Below, one piece after another: positions 8,864 to 17,903 of a DNA stretch of 64,000 bases. Location of the stretch: positions 49,373 to 113,372 of the forward strand of contig CAKSUM010000007.1 in NCBI GenBank assembly GCA_934501535.1. The letters run 5' to 3'. Within the stretch, counting starts at the first letter, position 1. Each line of letters begins with the position of its first letter. Both the position numbers and the translations under genes were made by a program. Source of the stretch: an uncultured Clostridia bacterium. Lineage in GTDB: Bacteria > Bacillota > Clostridia > UBA1381. The notes beneath the pieces were generated by a model. The model searched no databases. It was not told where the DNA came from and was given only the letters and a program-made list of their open reading frames with translations.

Positions 8864-8923
8864 CTATAAAGTCCGGCGGCACATTCGGTTCAGACACCTA
8901 TTTGCCCATGAAACAACTGTCAT
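8864..8923 (-). CDS. Putative leader peptide upstream of metY (19 aa)
   Basis: ATG at 8923 with a GGGAGG site 8 bases upstream encodes MTVVSWANRCLNRMCRRTL, ending at TAG (8866-8864), 62 bases before the metY ATG. It contains two Cys and one internal Met codon, so ribosome stalling on a sulfur amino acid could report supply. It lies in a different frame from the open extension of metY. Translation is inferred only from the ribosome binding site and position downstream of a promoter. No clear terminator hairpin follows, so any mechanism is unknown. Confidence 0.5.
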   Translation of the reverse strand: MTVVSWANRCLNRMCRRTL

Positions 8924-8975
8924 AGCACATACCTCCCGATTTTACGTCTTAAACTTATGCCGATTTTATGCAATT

Positions 8976-9005
8976 ATTATATCACCGCAAGGCTCATCTG
9001 TCCAA
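8976..9005 (-). promoter_or_regulatory. Promoter of metY-metA
   Basis: TTGGAC (9005-9000), 18-bp spacer, TATAAT (8981-8976). It gives a leader of about 170 nt that includes the short ORF. The rest of the 323-bp gap to carB (9006-9124) shows no gene; it has an imperfect A/T-rich inverted repeat near 9027-9046. Confidence 0.65.
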
Positions 9006-9124
9006 TACGTAATAACTATGTTTTGCTATAGGTTTAAACTATACGTTATTTCGCCCGCAAATGACATTTTTCCGTCGGTTTCGGCGTATATATACACCTT
9101 TCACCGCTGTTTCACGAAAAACAT

Positions 9125-12100
9125 TTATATAGTTGAAATTTTAATTGTCATTTCCTCCAGTACGTCCAGCAGCACACGGACGGTATCGAGCGATGTAAAC
9201 ATCGTAACATTGTTTTCCACAGCACAGCGACGTATTCTGTACCCGTCGGTTTCTTCGCCGGCAGAATTTAACTCACGCGTATTGATAACGTAATTAACAT
9301 ATCCTTTTCGTATTGCGGTGAGAATTTCATTATCTTCCTCGGAATTTTTCGTAACCGTATGCGTTTTTATACCGTTTTCCTTTAAAAAGCCCGCAGTACC
9401 TGCAGTAGCCTCAATGTTAAAGCCCAGTTCGTAAAATCTTCTCACAAGCGGCAGCGCCTCTGCCTTATCCGCGTCTGCAACCGCCACAAACACCGTACCG
9501 TAATTCACAACATTCATTCCCGACGCTTTAAGAGATTTATACAGCGCTCTCGTAAGACTGTCATCATATCCGATTGCCTCGCCCGTTGATTTCATTTCCG
9601 GTGAGAGATACGCGTCAAGACCGCGTATTTTTGAGAATGAGAATGCCGGTGTTTTTACATACCAGCGTTTGCTTTCTTCGGGATATAGCATATCATATCC
9701 CTGTTCCGCCAGCGAGTGCCCGAGCATTACAAGCGTGGCAATATCCGCAATCGGATACCCTGTTGCTTTTGACAAAAACGGCACCGTGCGCGACGAACGC
9801 GGATTTACTTCAATTACATACACGTCCTCATTTTTATCTACAATAAACTGTATGTTAAACAGTCCGTTTATCCCAATGCCCAGACCGAGCTTTTTGGTGT
9901 ACTCAAGTATCGTATTTTTGACTTTGTCCGAAACGCTGAACGTCGGATAAACGCTTATGCTGTCACCGGAATGTATGCCGGTGCGCTCCACATGCTCCAT
10001 AATTCCCGGCACAAAGACGTTCTCTCCGTCACAAACGGCGTCAACTTCAAGCTCTTTTCCTATAATGTATTTGTCAACGAGAACCGGTCTGTCCTCATCG
10101 ATTTCAACCGCCGTTTTGAGATACTGGCGCAGTCCCTGTTCATCTGCAACAATCTGCATTGCCCGTCCGCCGAGAACATAGCTCGGACGCACCAAAACGG
10201 GATATCCGATATTCTCCGCCGCCGCTACTCCATCCTCGATATTTGTTACCGCCTGACCTTTAGGCTGCGGAATTTCAAGCTTTTCCATTATCTTTTCAAA
10301 GCTGTCGCGGTTTTCAGCATTGTCAATTGCCTTGCAGTCGGTTCCTATTATTTTTACTCCGTGTTCCGCAAGCGGGCCCGCAAGATTTATTGCCGTCTGT
10401 CCGCCCAGCGACGCAACTACACCTATCGGCTTTTCAAGCTCGATTATATTCATAACGTCCTCAACCGTAAGCGGCTCAAAGTACAGCTTATCGCTGCAGG
10501 TATAATCTGTCGACACCGTTTCGGGGTTGTTATTTATAATTATCGCTTCGCAGCCGGACTTTTTAATAGTCTGAACGGCGTGAACGGTAGAATAATCAAA
10601 TTCTACGCCCTGCCCTATTCTTATCGGACCCGAGCCGAGCACTATTATTTTCTTTTTATCGCTTACCTCCGACTCGTTTTCTTCCTCGTATGTTGAGTAA
10701 AAATACGGTATATAGCTGTCAAATTCAGCCGCACAGGTATCAATCATTTTGTATACCGGGAAGATTTTATTTTCTCTTCGGATATTGTAGATTTCTTCCT
10801 CGGGCATCTTCCAGAGCTTTCCTATATATTTATCGCAAAAACCCATCTTTTTTGCCTTATACAGTATACCTATATCGCCGATATTTTCCTCAAGCACTTT
10901 TTCAAAATCAACAATATTTTTGATTTTATCAAGGAAGAACATATCAATCTGCGTAATGTTGCATATTGTCGAATGGTCTACGCCGAGCCACATGAGCTGA
11001 GCTATTGCATAAATTCTGTCATCTGTACCTTCCTTTATATATGCCAGCAAATCGTCTACCGACATTTTATCCTTGTCAAATTTTGACTTATACAGATGAC
11101 AAATTCCTATTTCAAGCGAGCGTATCGCTTTTAAAAGGCTTTCTTCCAGCGTTCTGCCCACCGCCATAACTTCACCGGTTGCTTTCATCTGAGTTGACAG
11201 CTTATTCGAGGCGGAAGTAAATTTATCAAACGGGAACCGCGGCATTTTCGTCACAACATAATCAAGCGCCGGCTCGAATGACGCCGGTGTGTTGGCAATT
11301 TGGATTTCATCAAGGGTCATGCCCACCGCAATCTTTGCCGACACTCTTGCTATCGGGTATCCGCTCGCCTTTGAGGCAAGTGCCGATGAACGCGAAACAC
11401 GCGGATTTACCTCAATCACATAATAGCTGAACGATTGCGGGTCAAGTGCAAACTGCACATTGCAGCCGCCCTCGATTTTCAGCGCGCGGATAATCTTCAG
11501 CGCACTGTCGCGGAGCAGCTGATATTCTTTATTGGTCAGGGTCTGGCTCGGGCACACAACAATCGAATCGCCCGTGTGAATACCCACCGGGTCAAGATTT
11601 TCCATGTTACAAACCGTAATAGCGGTATCGTTTTTATCCCTTATAACCTCGTATTCAATTTCCTTATATCCTTTTATGCTCTTTTCGACAAGCACCTGCG
11701 ATACCGGCGAAAGCTGCAGGGCATTTTTCATTATTTCGCAGAGTTCCTCTTCATTATCCGCAAAACCGCCGCCCGTACCTCCGAGCGTGAAGGCAGGACG
11801 CAGCACTACGGGGTAGCCGATTTCCTCAGCCGCAGTTTTTGCTTCTTCGATAGAATGTGTTATAACGGACGGCAAAACAGGTTCGCCAAGTTCTTCGCAG
11901 AGTTTCTTAAACAGCTCTCTGTCCTCCGCCCTTTCTATACTTTCTGCCGTTGTGCCCAAAAGCTCAACGTTACACTCGTTTAAAACTCCTTTTTTCGCAA
12001 GCTGCATGGCAAGGTTAAGCCCCGTCTGACCGCCTATTCCCGGCACAATCGCGTCAGGGCGCTCATAGCGCAGAATTTTTGCCACATATTCAAGATTTAA

Positions 12101-12304
12101 CGGCTCCATATACACTTTATCCGCAACTGTTTTATCCGTCATTATCGTAGCCGGGTTGGAATTGGCAAGAATTACTTCATAGCCCTCCTCACGCAGAGCA
12201 AGACATGCCTGTGTTCCGGCATAATCAAATTCCGCTGCCTGACCGATAACGATAGGCCCCGAGCCGATTACCATAACTTTTTTTAAATCCGTTCTCTTAG
12301 GCAT
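9125..12304 (-). CDS. carB: Carbamoyl phosphate synthase large subunit
   Basis: 1059 aa, full length. Forms carbamoyl phosphate from bicarbonate, ammonia and two ATP for pyrimidine and arginine synthesis. Two homologous ATP-grasp halves are visible: the first begins KVMVIGSGPIVIGQAAEFDYAG, the second KIIVLGSGPIRIGQGVEFDYS near residue 550; each has an IEVNPR(V/S)SRS/T motif. The last ~120 residues form the MGS-like allosteric domain. It overlaps carA by 8 bases, so the two subunits are made in coupled fashion. Confidence 0.98.
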   Translation of the reverse strand: MPKRTDLKKVMVIGSGPIVIGQAAEFDYAGTQACLALREEGYEVILANSNPATIMTDKTVADKVYMEPLNLEYVAKILRYERPDAIVPGIGGQTGLNLAMQLAKKGVLNECNVELLGTTAESIERAEDRELFKKLCEELGEPVLPSVITHSIEEAKTAAEEIGYPVVLRPAFTLGGTGGGFADNEEELCEIMKNALQLSPVSQVLVEKSIKGYKEIEYEVIRDKNDTAITVCNMENLDPVGIHTGDSIVVCPSQTLTNKEYQLLRDSALKIIRALKIEGGCNVQFALDPQSFSYYVIEVNPRVSRSSALASKASGYPIARVSAKIAVGMTLDEIQIANTPASFEPALDYVVTKMPRFPFDKFTSASNKLSTQMKATGEVMAVGRTLEESLLKAIRSLEIGICHLYKSKFDKDKMSVDDLLAYIKEGTDDRIYAIAQLMWLGVDHSTICNITQIDMFFLDKIKNIVDFEKVLEENIGDIGILYKAKKMGFCDKYIGKLWKMPEEEIYNIRRENKIFPVYKMIDTCAAEFDSYIPYFYSTYEEENESEVSDKKKIIVLGSGPIRIGQGVEFDYSTVHAVQTIKKSGCEAIIINNNPETVSTDYTCSDKLYFEPLTVEDVMNIIELEKPIGVVASLGGQTAINLAGPLAEHGVKIIGTDCKAIDNAENRDSFEKIMEKLEIPQPKGQAVTNIEDGVAAAENIGYPVLVRPSYVLGGRAMQIVADEQGLRQYLKTAVEIDEDRPVLVDKYIIGKELEVDAVCDGENVFVPGIMEHVERTGIHSGDSISVYPTFSVSDKVKNTILEYTKKLGLGIGINGLFNIQFIVDKNEDVYVIEVNPRSSRTVPFLSKATGYPIADIATLVMLGHSLAEQGYDMLYPEESKRWYVKTPAFSFSKIRGLDAYLSPEMKSTGEAIGYDDSLTRALYKSLKASGMNVVNYGTVFVAVADADKAEALPLVRRFYELGFNIEATAGTAGFLKENGIKTHTVTKNSEEDNEILTAIRKGYVNYVINTRELNSAGEETDGYRIRRCAVENNVTMFTSLDTVRVLLDVLEEMTIKISTI

Positions 12305-13394
12305 TGTCTTTCGCCTCCTTCATGATGCTTATGAATTTATCAAACAAGTACGCGCTGTCCTGCGGCCCCGGCGCACTTTCCGGGTGATACTGCACCGAGA
12401 ATATTTTATCCGCTTTATTTTCAACTCCCTCAACAGTATTGTCAAGAAGATTCATATGCGTAATTTCAAGAGCCGTTTTGCCTACGGACTCTGCATCAAC
12501 CGCGTAGCTGTGATTTTGGCTTGTAATTTCGATTTTGCCGGTGGACATATTCCGCACCGGGTGGTTTCCGCCGCGGTGACCGAACTTCAGCTTAAATGTT
12601 TTCGCGCCGTAAGCAAGCGAAATAATCTGATGACCGAGGCATATTCCGAAGATTGGCAGCTCACCTTTCAGCTGTCTGACTGTTTCTATAACCTCCGGCG
12701 CGTCCTCGGGGTTTCCGGGGCCGTTTGATAAAAATACTCCGTCCGGCTTCATGAACCGGATTTCATCAGCCGTAGTATCGTGCGGCACAACCGTTACGTT
12801 GCAGCCGCGCTTATTAAGACTTCTTATAATATTCAGCTTTATACCGCAGTCGATTGCAACAACATTGTACTTATGATTGGAGGTTCTCGAGTACCACTTC
12901 TTTTTGCAGCTGACGCGCGCTACCGCATCTTTTGCAATGTCCCTTGATTTAAGCACCTCGAGCGCGTCATCAAGACCGGTATCGGCGTCGGTAATCAGAA
13001 CCTTTCCGCTGCCCAAATCCCGTATGCTGCGTGTAAGTTTTCGCGTGTCGATACCGTAAATACCCGGAATATTATTTTCTGCCAACAGCTCATCGAGTGT
13101 TTTTGTATAACGAAAATTGCTCGGCATGTCATTGTAATCCCTTACCGCAAGTCCTCCTATTGTCGGTGTTTTGGTTTCAAAATCATCATCTGTAATTCCG
13201 TAATTTCCTATCAGCGGATACGTCATTACTACCATCTGATATGTATATGACGGGTCGGATACAATTTCCTGATAACCGACCATAGAAGTGTTGAATACAA
13301 GCTCGCAAACACGTTCGCTCCGCGACCCGAATCCGTAGCCGTAGTACACATCACCGTTTTCCAAAACCAATTTTCTGTCAAAACGCTTGTCCAT
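12297..13394 (-). CDS. carA: Carbamoyl phosphate synthase small subunit (glutaminase)
   Basis: 365 aa. The N-terminal CPSase domain is followed by a class I glutamine amidotransferase domain (about 175-360) with the nucleophile in GICLGHQ and the His/Glu pair in QYHPESAPGPQD. It hydrolyses glutamine and channels ammonia to CarB. A TTG at 13400 is also in frame, but the ATG at 13394 is preferred because AAGGAG lies 7 bases upstream. The ~125-nt leader shows no recognisable PyrR binding loop. Confidence 0.97.
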   Translation of the reverse strand: MDKRFDRKLVLENGDVYYGYGFGSRSERVCELVFNTSMVGYQEIVSDPSYTYQMVVMTYPLIGNYGITDDDFETKTPTIGGLAVRDYNDMPSNFRYTKTLDELLAENNIPGIYGIDTRKLTRSIRDLGSGKVLITDADTGLDDALEVLKSRDIAKDAVARVSCKKKWYSRTSNHKYNVVAIDCGIKLNIIRSLNKRGCNVTVVPHDTTADEIRFMKPDGVFLSNGPGNPEDAPEVIETVRQLKGELPIFGICLGHQIISLAYGAKTFKLKFGHRGGNHPVRNMSTGKIEITSQNHSYAVDAESVGKTALEITHMNLLDNTVEGVENKADKIFSVQYHPESAPGPQDSAYLFDKFISIMKEAKDNA

Positions 13395-13518
13395 AACCAA
13401 TCTCCTTCCTGCAACTCCCGCGCATCATGAACTGTATATAAATTCACCATATTCAGGTATCATTTATTGCGGTTTTATATGCAAAACGCCCAATACGTCC
13501 GCATTTTTTCTTCATAAT

Positions 13519-13547
13519 ATCTTACCACTTTTTAACGATTTTGTCAA
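13519..13547 (-). promoter_or_regulatory. Promoter of carAB
   Basis: TTGACA (13547-13542), 17-bp spacer, TAAGAT (13524-13519). Near-consensus vegetative promoter. Confidence 0.8.
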
Positions 13548-13582
13548 GGCTTTATTTATATAAATATACTTTTTTCTGTATT

Positions 13583-13599
13583 TTTATGCAAAGCATAAA
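13583..13599. promoter_or_regulatory. Palindromic candidate operator upstream of rubrerythrin
   Basis: TTTATGC-AAA-GCATAAA is a perfect 7-bp inverted repeat. It covers the -35 position of a possible rubrerythrin promoter whose -10 is TATACT at 13615-13620. The placement suits a redox- or metal-responsive repressor; it does not match the PerR or Rex consensus I know. Confidence 0.4.
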
Positions 13600-13649
13600 T
13601 AAAGAAAAACGGTATATACTATTATAAACTGAAAAAGGAGTGACCGACA

Positions 13650-14183
13650 TTGAATTACAGTGGAACAAAAACCGAAAAAAATCTGATGGCGGCGTTTGCC
13701 GGAGAGTCGCAGGCGCGCAACAAATACACCTTTTTTGCGTCAAAAGCACGCAAGGAAGGATTTGAACAAATTGCCGATATTTTTGAAGAAACGGCAAGCA
13801 ACGAAAAAGCACATGCAAAGCTTTGGTTTGAGGAGCTCGGCGGTATATCCGACACGCTGAAAAATCTTCAGGCCGCAGCCGACGGCGAAAACTACGAATG
13901 GACGCAAATGTATGACGATTTTGCACAAGATGCGGAAGCTGAAGGCTTTACCGCGCTTGCGGAACGTTTTCGGGAAGTCGGCAAGATAGAAAAGGAGCAT
14001 GAAGAACGTTACAAGCGGTTAATAAACAACGTTGAAATGAAAAAAGTGTTTGAAAAGACAGGTGAAAGCATGTGGATATGCCGTAACTGCGGTCATGTTA
14101 CCGTCGGCAAAACCGCGCCGCTCGTCTGTCCGGTATGCAGCCACCCGCAAGCGTTCTTTGAACTCAAAGCGAATAATTATTGA
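13650..14183 (+). CDS. rbr: Rubrerythrin
   Basis: 177 aa. Reduces hydrogen peroxide with electrons from rubredoxin-like donors in anaerobes. The N-terminal ferritin-like diiron domain (1-135) has GESQARN and the ExxH motifs NEKAH and EKEHEER. The C-terminal rubredoxin domain (about 138-177) holds one Fe by CRNCG and CPVC. The start is an unusual TTG at 13650, supported by AAGGAG 9 bases upstream and by family alignment; no ATG occurs before residue 13. Confidence 0.96.
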   Translation: MNYSGTKTEKNLMAAFAGESQARNKYTFFASKARKEGFEQIADIFEETASNEKAHAKLWFEELGGISDTLKNLQAAADGENYEWTQMYDDFAQDAEAEGFTALAERFREVGKIEKEHEERYKRLINNVEMKKVFEKTGESMWICRNCGHVTVGKTAPLVCPVCSHPQAFFELKANNY

Positions 14184-14187
14184 TATA

Positions 14188-14252
14188 AAAAATTGCAGAC
14201 TCAATTTCCTGCCGGCTTAATCGGCACGCACAAGAGTGAGTCTGCAATTTTT
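14188..14252. terminator. Bidirectional terminator between rubrerythrin and ferredoxin genes
   Basis: Perfect 16-bp arms AAAAATTGCAGACTCA (14188-14203) and TGAGTCTGCAATTTTT (14237-14252). The 33-nt loop contains a small GCCG/CGGC hairpin (14211-14225). Confidence 0.85.
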
Positions 14253-14262
14253 ATTTTCTCTC

Positions 14263-14949
14263 TCAGTGAAGAATTTGTCCGTCTGTGGATATCGTCACAA
14301 CCTGCCACGGAATGAACTTTCCGCTCGCCAGCAAGGCATTCTTTGCAGCATTTTCAATTCCTCCGCAGCACGGCACCTCCATACGGCAAACCGTGAGACT
14401 TTTTATATTATTATTTCTGATAATCTCGGTTAATTTTTCCGTGTAATCCCCTTCATCGAGCTTGGGACAGCCTATAAGCGTGATTTTTCCGCGCATAAAT
14501 TCATCATGAAAGCTGCCGTATGCATAAGCCGTACAGTCCGCTGCCACAAGCAAATCAGCCCCGTCAAAATACGGTGCGTTTACCGGAACAAGCTTAATCT
14601 GCACCGGCCACTGCGAAAGCATACTCTCGGATTTTTCCATTTTTACCGAGCCCCCTGCACGGTCAAACGATTTTACGTTAGTCCCGGCGCAGCCGCAAGG
14701 CATCGGCTTGTTTTCCTGCTGTTTCGCCGCAACCGCGGCTTCGTCAAACGCTGCCGCCTCGCGTTCCTCAAAGCTTATTGCCCCCGTCGGGCAAACCGGC
14801 AGACAATTCCCCAGTCCGTCGCAGTAATCGTCACGCAAGAGCTTCGCCTTGCCGTCCGTAATCCCTATCGCGCCCTCATGGCACGCCTTTGCACAAAGAC
14901 CGCAGCCGTTGCATTTATCTTCATCTATTTTTATAATTTGTCTTATCAT
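14263..14949 (-). CDS. 2[4Fe-4S] ferredoxin-domain protein
   Basis: 228 aa, cytoplasmic. Two 4Fe-4S motifs, CNGCGLCAKAC and C(x)7CLPVCP, lie in residues 13-55. A linker has CGC near 85, and the C-terminal ~120 residues contain further Cys (DCTAYAYG, GCPKLDEGDY, CRMEVPCCGG). I recognise the pattern of clostridial ferredoxin-like proteins found near rubrerythrin, but no reaction is established. Probably an electron carrier or iron-sulfur sensor tied to the oxidative stress gene it faces. The ATG has a GGGAG site. Confidence 0.85.
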   Translation of the reverse strand: MIRQIIKIDEDKCNGCGLCAKACHEGAIGITDGKAKLLRDDYCDGLGNCLPVCPTGAISFEEREAAAFDEAAVAAKQQENKPMPCGCAGTNVKSFDRAGGSVKMEKSESMLSQWPVQIKLVPVNAPYFDGADLLVAADCTAYAYGSFHDEFMRGKITLIGCPKLDEGDYTEKLTEIIRNNNIKSLTVCRMEVPCCGGIENAAKNALLASGKFIPWQVVTISTDGQILH

Positions 14950-14989
14950 TTTTTACTCCCTTCTCACCATACCTCAAAACTACAAAATG

Positions 14990-15018
14990 ATTGTATCATG
15001 ACCGGAGAGTAATTTCAA
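14990..15018 (-). promoter_or_regulatory. Promoter of the ferredoxin-domain gene
   Basis: TTGAAA (15018-15013), 17-bp spacer, TACAAT (14995-14990). Confidence 0.65.
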
Positions 15019-15056
15019 CAGGAATTTTCAGAAAAATTTTTAAAATAATTCCTGTT
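15017..15056. terminator. Possible hairpin after trkH
   Basis: Arms AACAGGAATT (15017-15026) and AATTCCTGTT (15047-15056) with an A/T-rich 20-nt loop, 17 bases after the trkH stop. No clean U tract follows on the minus strand, so termination is uncertain; it also overlaps the -35 of the next promoter. Confidence 0.4.
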
Positions 15057-15072
15057 ATAGTATCGCTTTCCG

Positions 15073-16509
15073 TCATTTCCTCCATGCATGAGGCGAAAAC
15101 AGCACCAGTATCGGGAAAATCTCCAGTCTGCCGATGAGCATATCAAGCGTCATTACCGCTTTAGGTAGCAAAGAAAAGCTCCCGAAATTACATGTCGGCC
15201 CGACTCCGCCGAATCCCGGTCCGACATTGCTTAAGGTAGTCGCCACCGCCGTGAAATTCGTTACGAAATCACGTTCGTCAATTGAAACTACCAGCAGTGA
15301 AACCACAAATATAAGAGCATATGCTGCCATATACACATTAATTGCACGGAGGACGTCGTGATCAACGGTGCGTCCGTTCATTGTTATTTTGTAGGTACGT
15401 TTCGGGTGCGAAACCGTTTTTACTTCCTTAAATATGCTTTTTGCCCATATAACTACACGTGAAATCTTTATTCCTCCCGCGGTACTTCCGGCGCATGCGC
15501 CCATAAACATCAGCACAATGAGCACCGTTTTGGAAAGCTCCGGCCATTTATCAAAATCAGCAGTCGAATATCCCGTGGTTGTTGTAATGGACGCAACCTG
15601 AAATGCCGCATGCCGCAGCGTTGTTGCAAGACTGTCAAACAGTCCGCGGCAGTTCAGCGTTATTACAGCTGTCGCCGCAATAAGGATTCCTATATAAGCA
15701 CGTAGCTCGTCCGAGCGCGCAACATCGCGTATGTTGCCCAAAAGCAGCATATAATACAGCGAAAAATCCACACCGAACAAAATCATAAATACCGTAATTA
15801 CATTTTGTACATACGGCGTATATTCAGCAAGTCCGCTGTTTTTTATGGCAAATCCGCCCGTACCGGCAGTGCCGAATGTGAGCGTAAGCGCAGAAAAGAA
15901 ATCCAGTCCTCCGGCGCACAGAAAAATTACCTGAACCGCAGTCAGCACAAAATACATTCTGTACAATATATTTGCAGTTGTTTTTACTTTTGGTACCAGC
16001 TTGCTGACAGACGGCCCCGGGCTTTCCGCCTTAATCAGAAACAGATTATCGCCTCCTGCAAGCGGCAGCACCGCAACAAGAAATACCAGCACGCCCATAC
16101 CGCCTATCCAGTGTGTAAAACTGCGCCAGAAAAGCAGGCACTTCGGCAGTGCCTCCACATCGGACAGTATTGACGCACCAGTTGTTGTAAAGCCCGAAAC
16201 GGTTTCAAACAGCGCGTCGGCAAAATTCGGAATAAAGCCGGAAATAAAGAACGGCAGCGCTCCGAAAAAACTCATTACAATCCAGGCAAACGCTACGGTA
16301 ACAAATCCTTCCTTTGAATACATTCTTTTATTTTTCGGCGAACGTATTGTAAGCGAAACGCCCAAAACGGCACAAATGGCTATACAAACGGCAAACAGCG
16401 GAATATACGGTTCACCGGTAACCGCCGCGCAGATGAGCGGCAGCGTTAACGCAAGGGCCTCCAGATTAAGCACCCAGCCCAAAGTGTGCAGTATTATTCT
16501 GTAATTCAT
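15073..16509 (-). CDS. trkH: Potassium uptake protein TrkH
   Basis: 478 aa integral membrane K+ channel subunit with about ten hydrophobic segments. The four pore-loop filter regions can be seen: TTTGAS near 110, GTAGTGGF near 215, TTTTGYST near 310 and SNVGPGFG near 435. Each would contribute the filter glycine. Works with TrkA, whose gene ends 13 bases upstream. Confidence 0.96.
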   Translation of the reverse strand: MNYRIILHTLGWVLNLEALALTLPLICAAVTGEPYIPLFAVCIAICAVLGVSLTIRSPKNKRMYSKEGFVTVAFAWIVMSFFGALPFFISGFIPNFADALFETVSGFTTTGASILSDVEALPKCLLFWRSFTHWIGGMGVLVFLVAVLPLAGGDNLFLIKAESPGPSVSKLVPKVKTTANILYRMYFVLTAVQVIFLCAGGLDFFSALTLTFGTAGTGGFAIKNSGLAEYTPYVQNVITVFMILFGVDFSLYYMLLLGNIRDVARSDELRAYIGILIAATAVITLNCRGLFDSLATTLRHAAFQVASITTTTGYSTADFDKWPELSKTVLIVLMFMGACAGSTAGGIKISRVVIWAKSIFKEVKTVSHPKRTYKITMNGRTVDHDVLRAINVYMAAYALIFVVSLLVVSIDERDFVTNFTAVATTLSNVGPGFGGVGPTCNFGSFSLLPKAVMTLDMLIGRLEIFPILVLFSPHAWRK

Positions 16510-16522
16510 GATTTTACTTCCT

Positions 16523-17881
16523 CTATGCTAAAATATCCTTAATATCCTTAAATCCTATATGCGTTGTCACAACAATTACCGTATCCTCCGGCATAATGAC
16601 ATCTTTTCCTCGCGGCATGATGACCTTTCCGCGGCGGATTATGCAGGTTATCAAAGTGTTATCCCTGAGATTAAGCTCCTCAAGCGTAATGCCGGTTACC
16701 GGCGAAGCCTCATTAACGCGAAATTCTATTGCTTCCGCCTTTCCGTCGAGTATCATGTGCATGGTTTCGATATTGCTGCCTATGGAGTTCTTCTTTGCAC
16801 GCACAAACCTCACGATATACTCAGCCGTTATGTTTTTGGGATATACGGTTGTATCCAAATCCAGTCCGCTTATGACGTCATCATATGCAATTCTGTTGAT
16901 TTTTGTTATAAGTTTACCTTTCATTTTGCTTTTTGCAAACAGTGACAGCAGTATATTTTCCTCATCAATGTTTGTGAGCGAAACAAACGAATCCGCATAT
17001 TCAAGTCCTTCTTCAAGCAATACGCGGTTATCGGTGCCGTCTGCGTTTATAATCGACGCTTTCGGCAAAAGACCGCAAAGCTCCTCGCAGCGTTCGGGAT
17101 TTTGCTCGATAATTTTCACTTTAATTCCCGTAGCAATAAGCTGTTTCGCAAGATAATATGCCGTCGCACCGCCGCCGACAATCATTGTGTCCTTTACGCG
17201 GTTCGTCTTAATACCTATCTGCCGGAAAAACTGCGCGCCGTTGCTGATTGACGCAATTATGCTTATATCATCGCCGCTTTTCAGCTCAAAATCACCGCCC
17301 GGAATAAATGCGCCTTCCTCCCTCTCTACGCCGCAGACGAGAATATCGCAGTCAAATTTCTTATGTATATCCTTGATATACATACCGTCAAGCGGAGAAT
17401 TTTGAGGAATTCGGAATTTTAAAATTTCCGCTCTTCCCTTGGCAAATGTGTCAATCTGAATTGCCGACGGAAAACGCAGCACCCGTGCCATTTCCGTCGC
17501 AGCGGTAAATTCCGGATTTATAATCAGAGCCAGACCCAAATCCTCCTTAAAAAGATGCAGCTCTTTCGCATAATCGGGTTTACGCACACGCGCAACCGTC
17601 TGACAGCCGCCCGCTTTTTTTGCTATAAGGCAGGTCAGCAAATTCACTTCGTCCGAGCCTGTAACCGCAATCAGTATGTCTGCGTCTTTCACACCCGCCT
17701 CCGTCAGCGTATCAAGGCTTGAACAGCTTCCGCATACACCCATGATATCATACTGATTTATCAAATCCTGGACTACATTTCTCCGTAAATCAATGACGGT
17801 GATGTCATTTTCCTTTTCCTGGCTGAGCTTTTCGGCAAGCTTTTGACCTACCTTGCCGCAGCCTACAATTATAATATTCAT
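16523..17881 (-). CDS. trkA: Trk system regulatory subunit TrkA
   Basis: 452 aa. Peripheral NAD(H)/nucleotide-binding subunit gating TrkH. Two tandem RCK units: the first Rossmann fold begins IIIVGCGKVGQKLAEKL at residue 2, the second MIVGGGATAYYLAKQL near 232, each followed by a TrkA_C domain. The frame extends upstream to 17971, overlapping the previous gene by 68 bases; the ATG at 17881 is chosen because it begins the Rossmann fold and leaves a normal 22-base gap after the ABC transporter. Confidence 0.95.
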   Translation of the reverse strand: MNIIIVGCGKVGQKLAEKLSQEKENDITVIDLRRNVVQDLINQYDIMGVCGSCSSLDTLTEAGVKDADILIAVTGSDEVNLLTCLIAKKAGGCQTVARVRKPDYAKELHLFKEDLGLALIINPEFTAATEMARVLRFPSAIQIDTFAKGRAEILKFRIPQNSPLDGMYIKDIHKKFDCDILVCGVEREEGAFIPGGDFELKSGDDISIIASISNGAQFFRQIGIKTNRVKDTMIVGGGATAYYLAKQLIATGIKVKIIEQNPERCEELCGLLPKASIINADGTDNRVLLEEGLEYADSFVSLTNIDEENILLSLFAKSKMKGKLITKINRIAYDDVISGLDLDTTVYPKNITAEYIVRFVRAKKNSIGSNIETMHMILDGKAEAIEFRVNEASPVTGITLEELNLRDNTLITCIIRRGKVIMPRGKDVIMPEDTVIVVTTHIGFKDIKDILA

Positions 17882-17903
17882 ATACCTTTCCTTCTTTCCG
17901 CTG

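Noticed and set aside
8802..8897. N-terminal extension of MetY starting at GTG 8897
   Set aside because: Not conserved in the family, no ribosome binding site at the proper distance, and it overlaps the better-supported leader ORF.
8802..9124. SAM riboswitch or T-box before metY
   Set aside because: No conserved SAM-I core or T-box sequence could be found by eye; a covariance-model search would settle it.
9971..10696. 241-aa plus-strand frame inside carB
   Set aside because: Antisense shadow of a conserved gene with low-complexity, Cys/Tyr/Arg-rich translation.
13430..13520. 20-codon ORF beginning in the carA leader (MKKKCGRIGRF...)
   Set aside because: Its ATG lies almost at the predicted transcription start and has no ribosome binding site.
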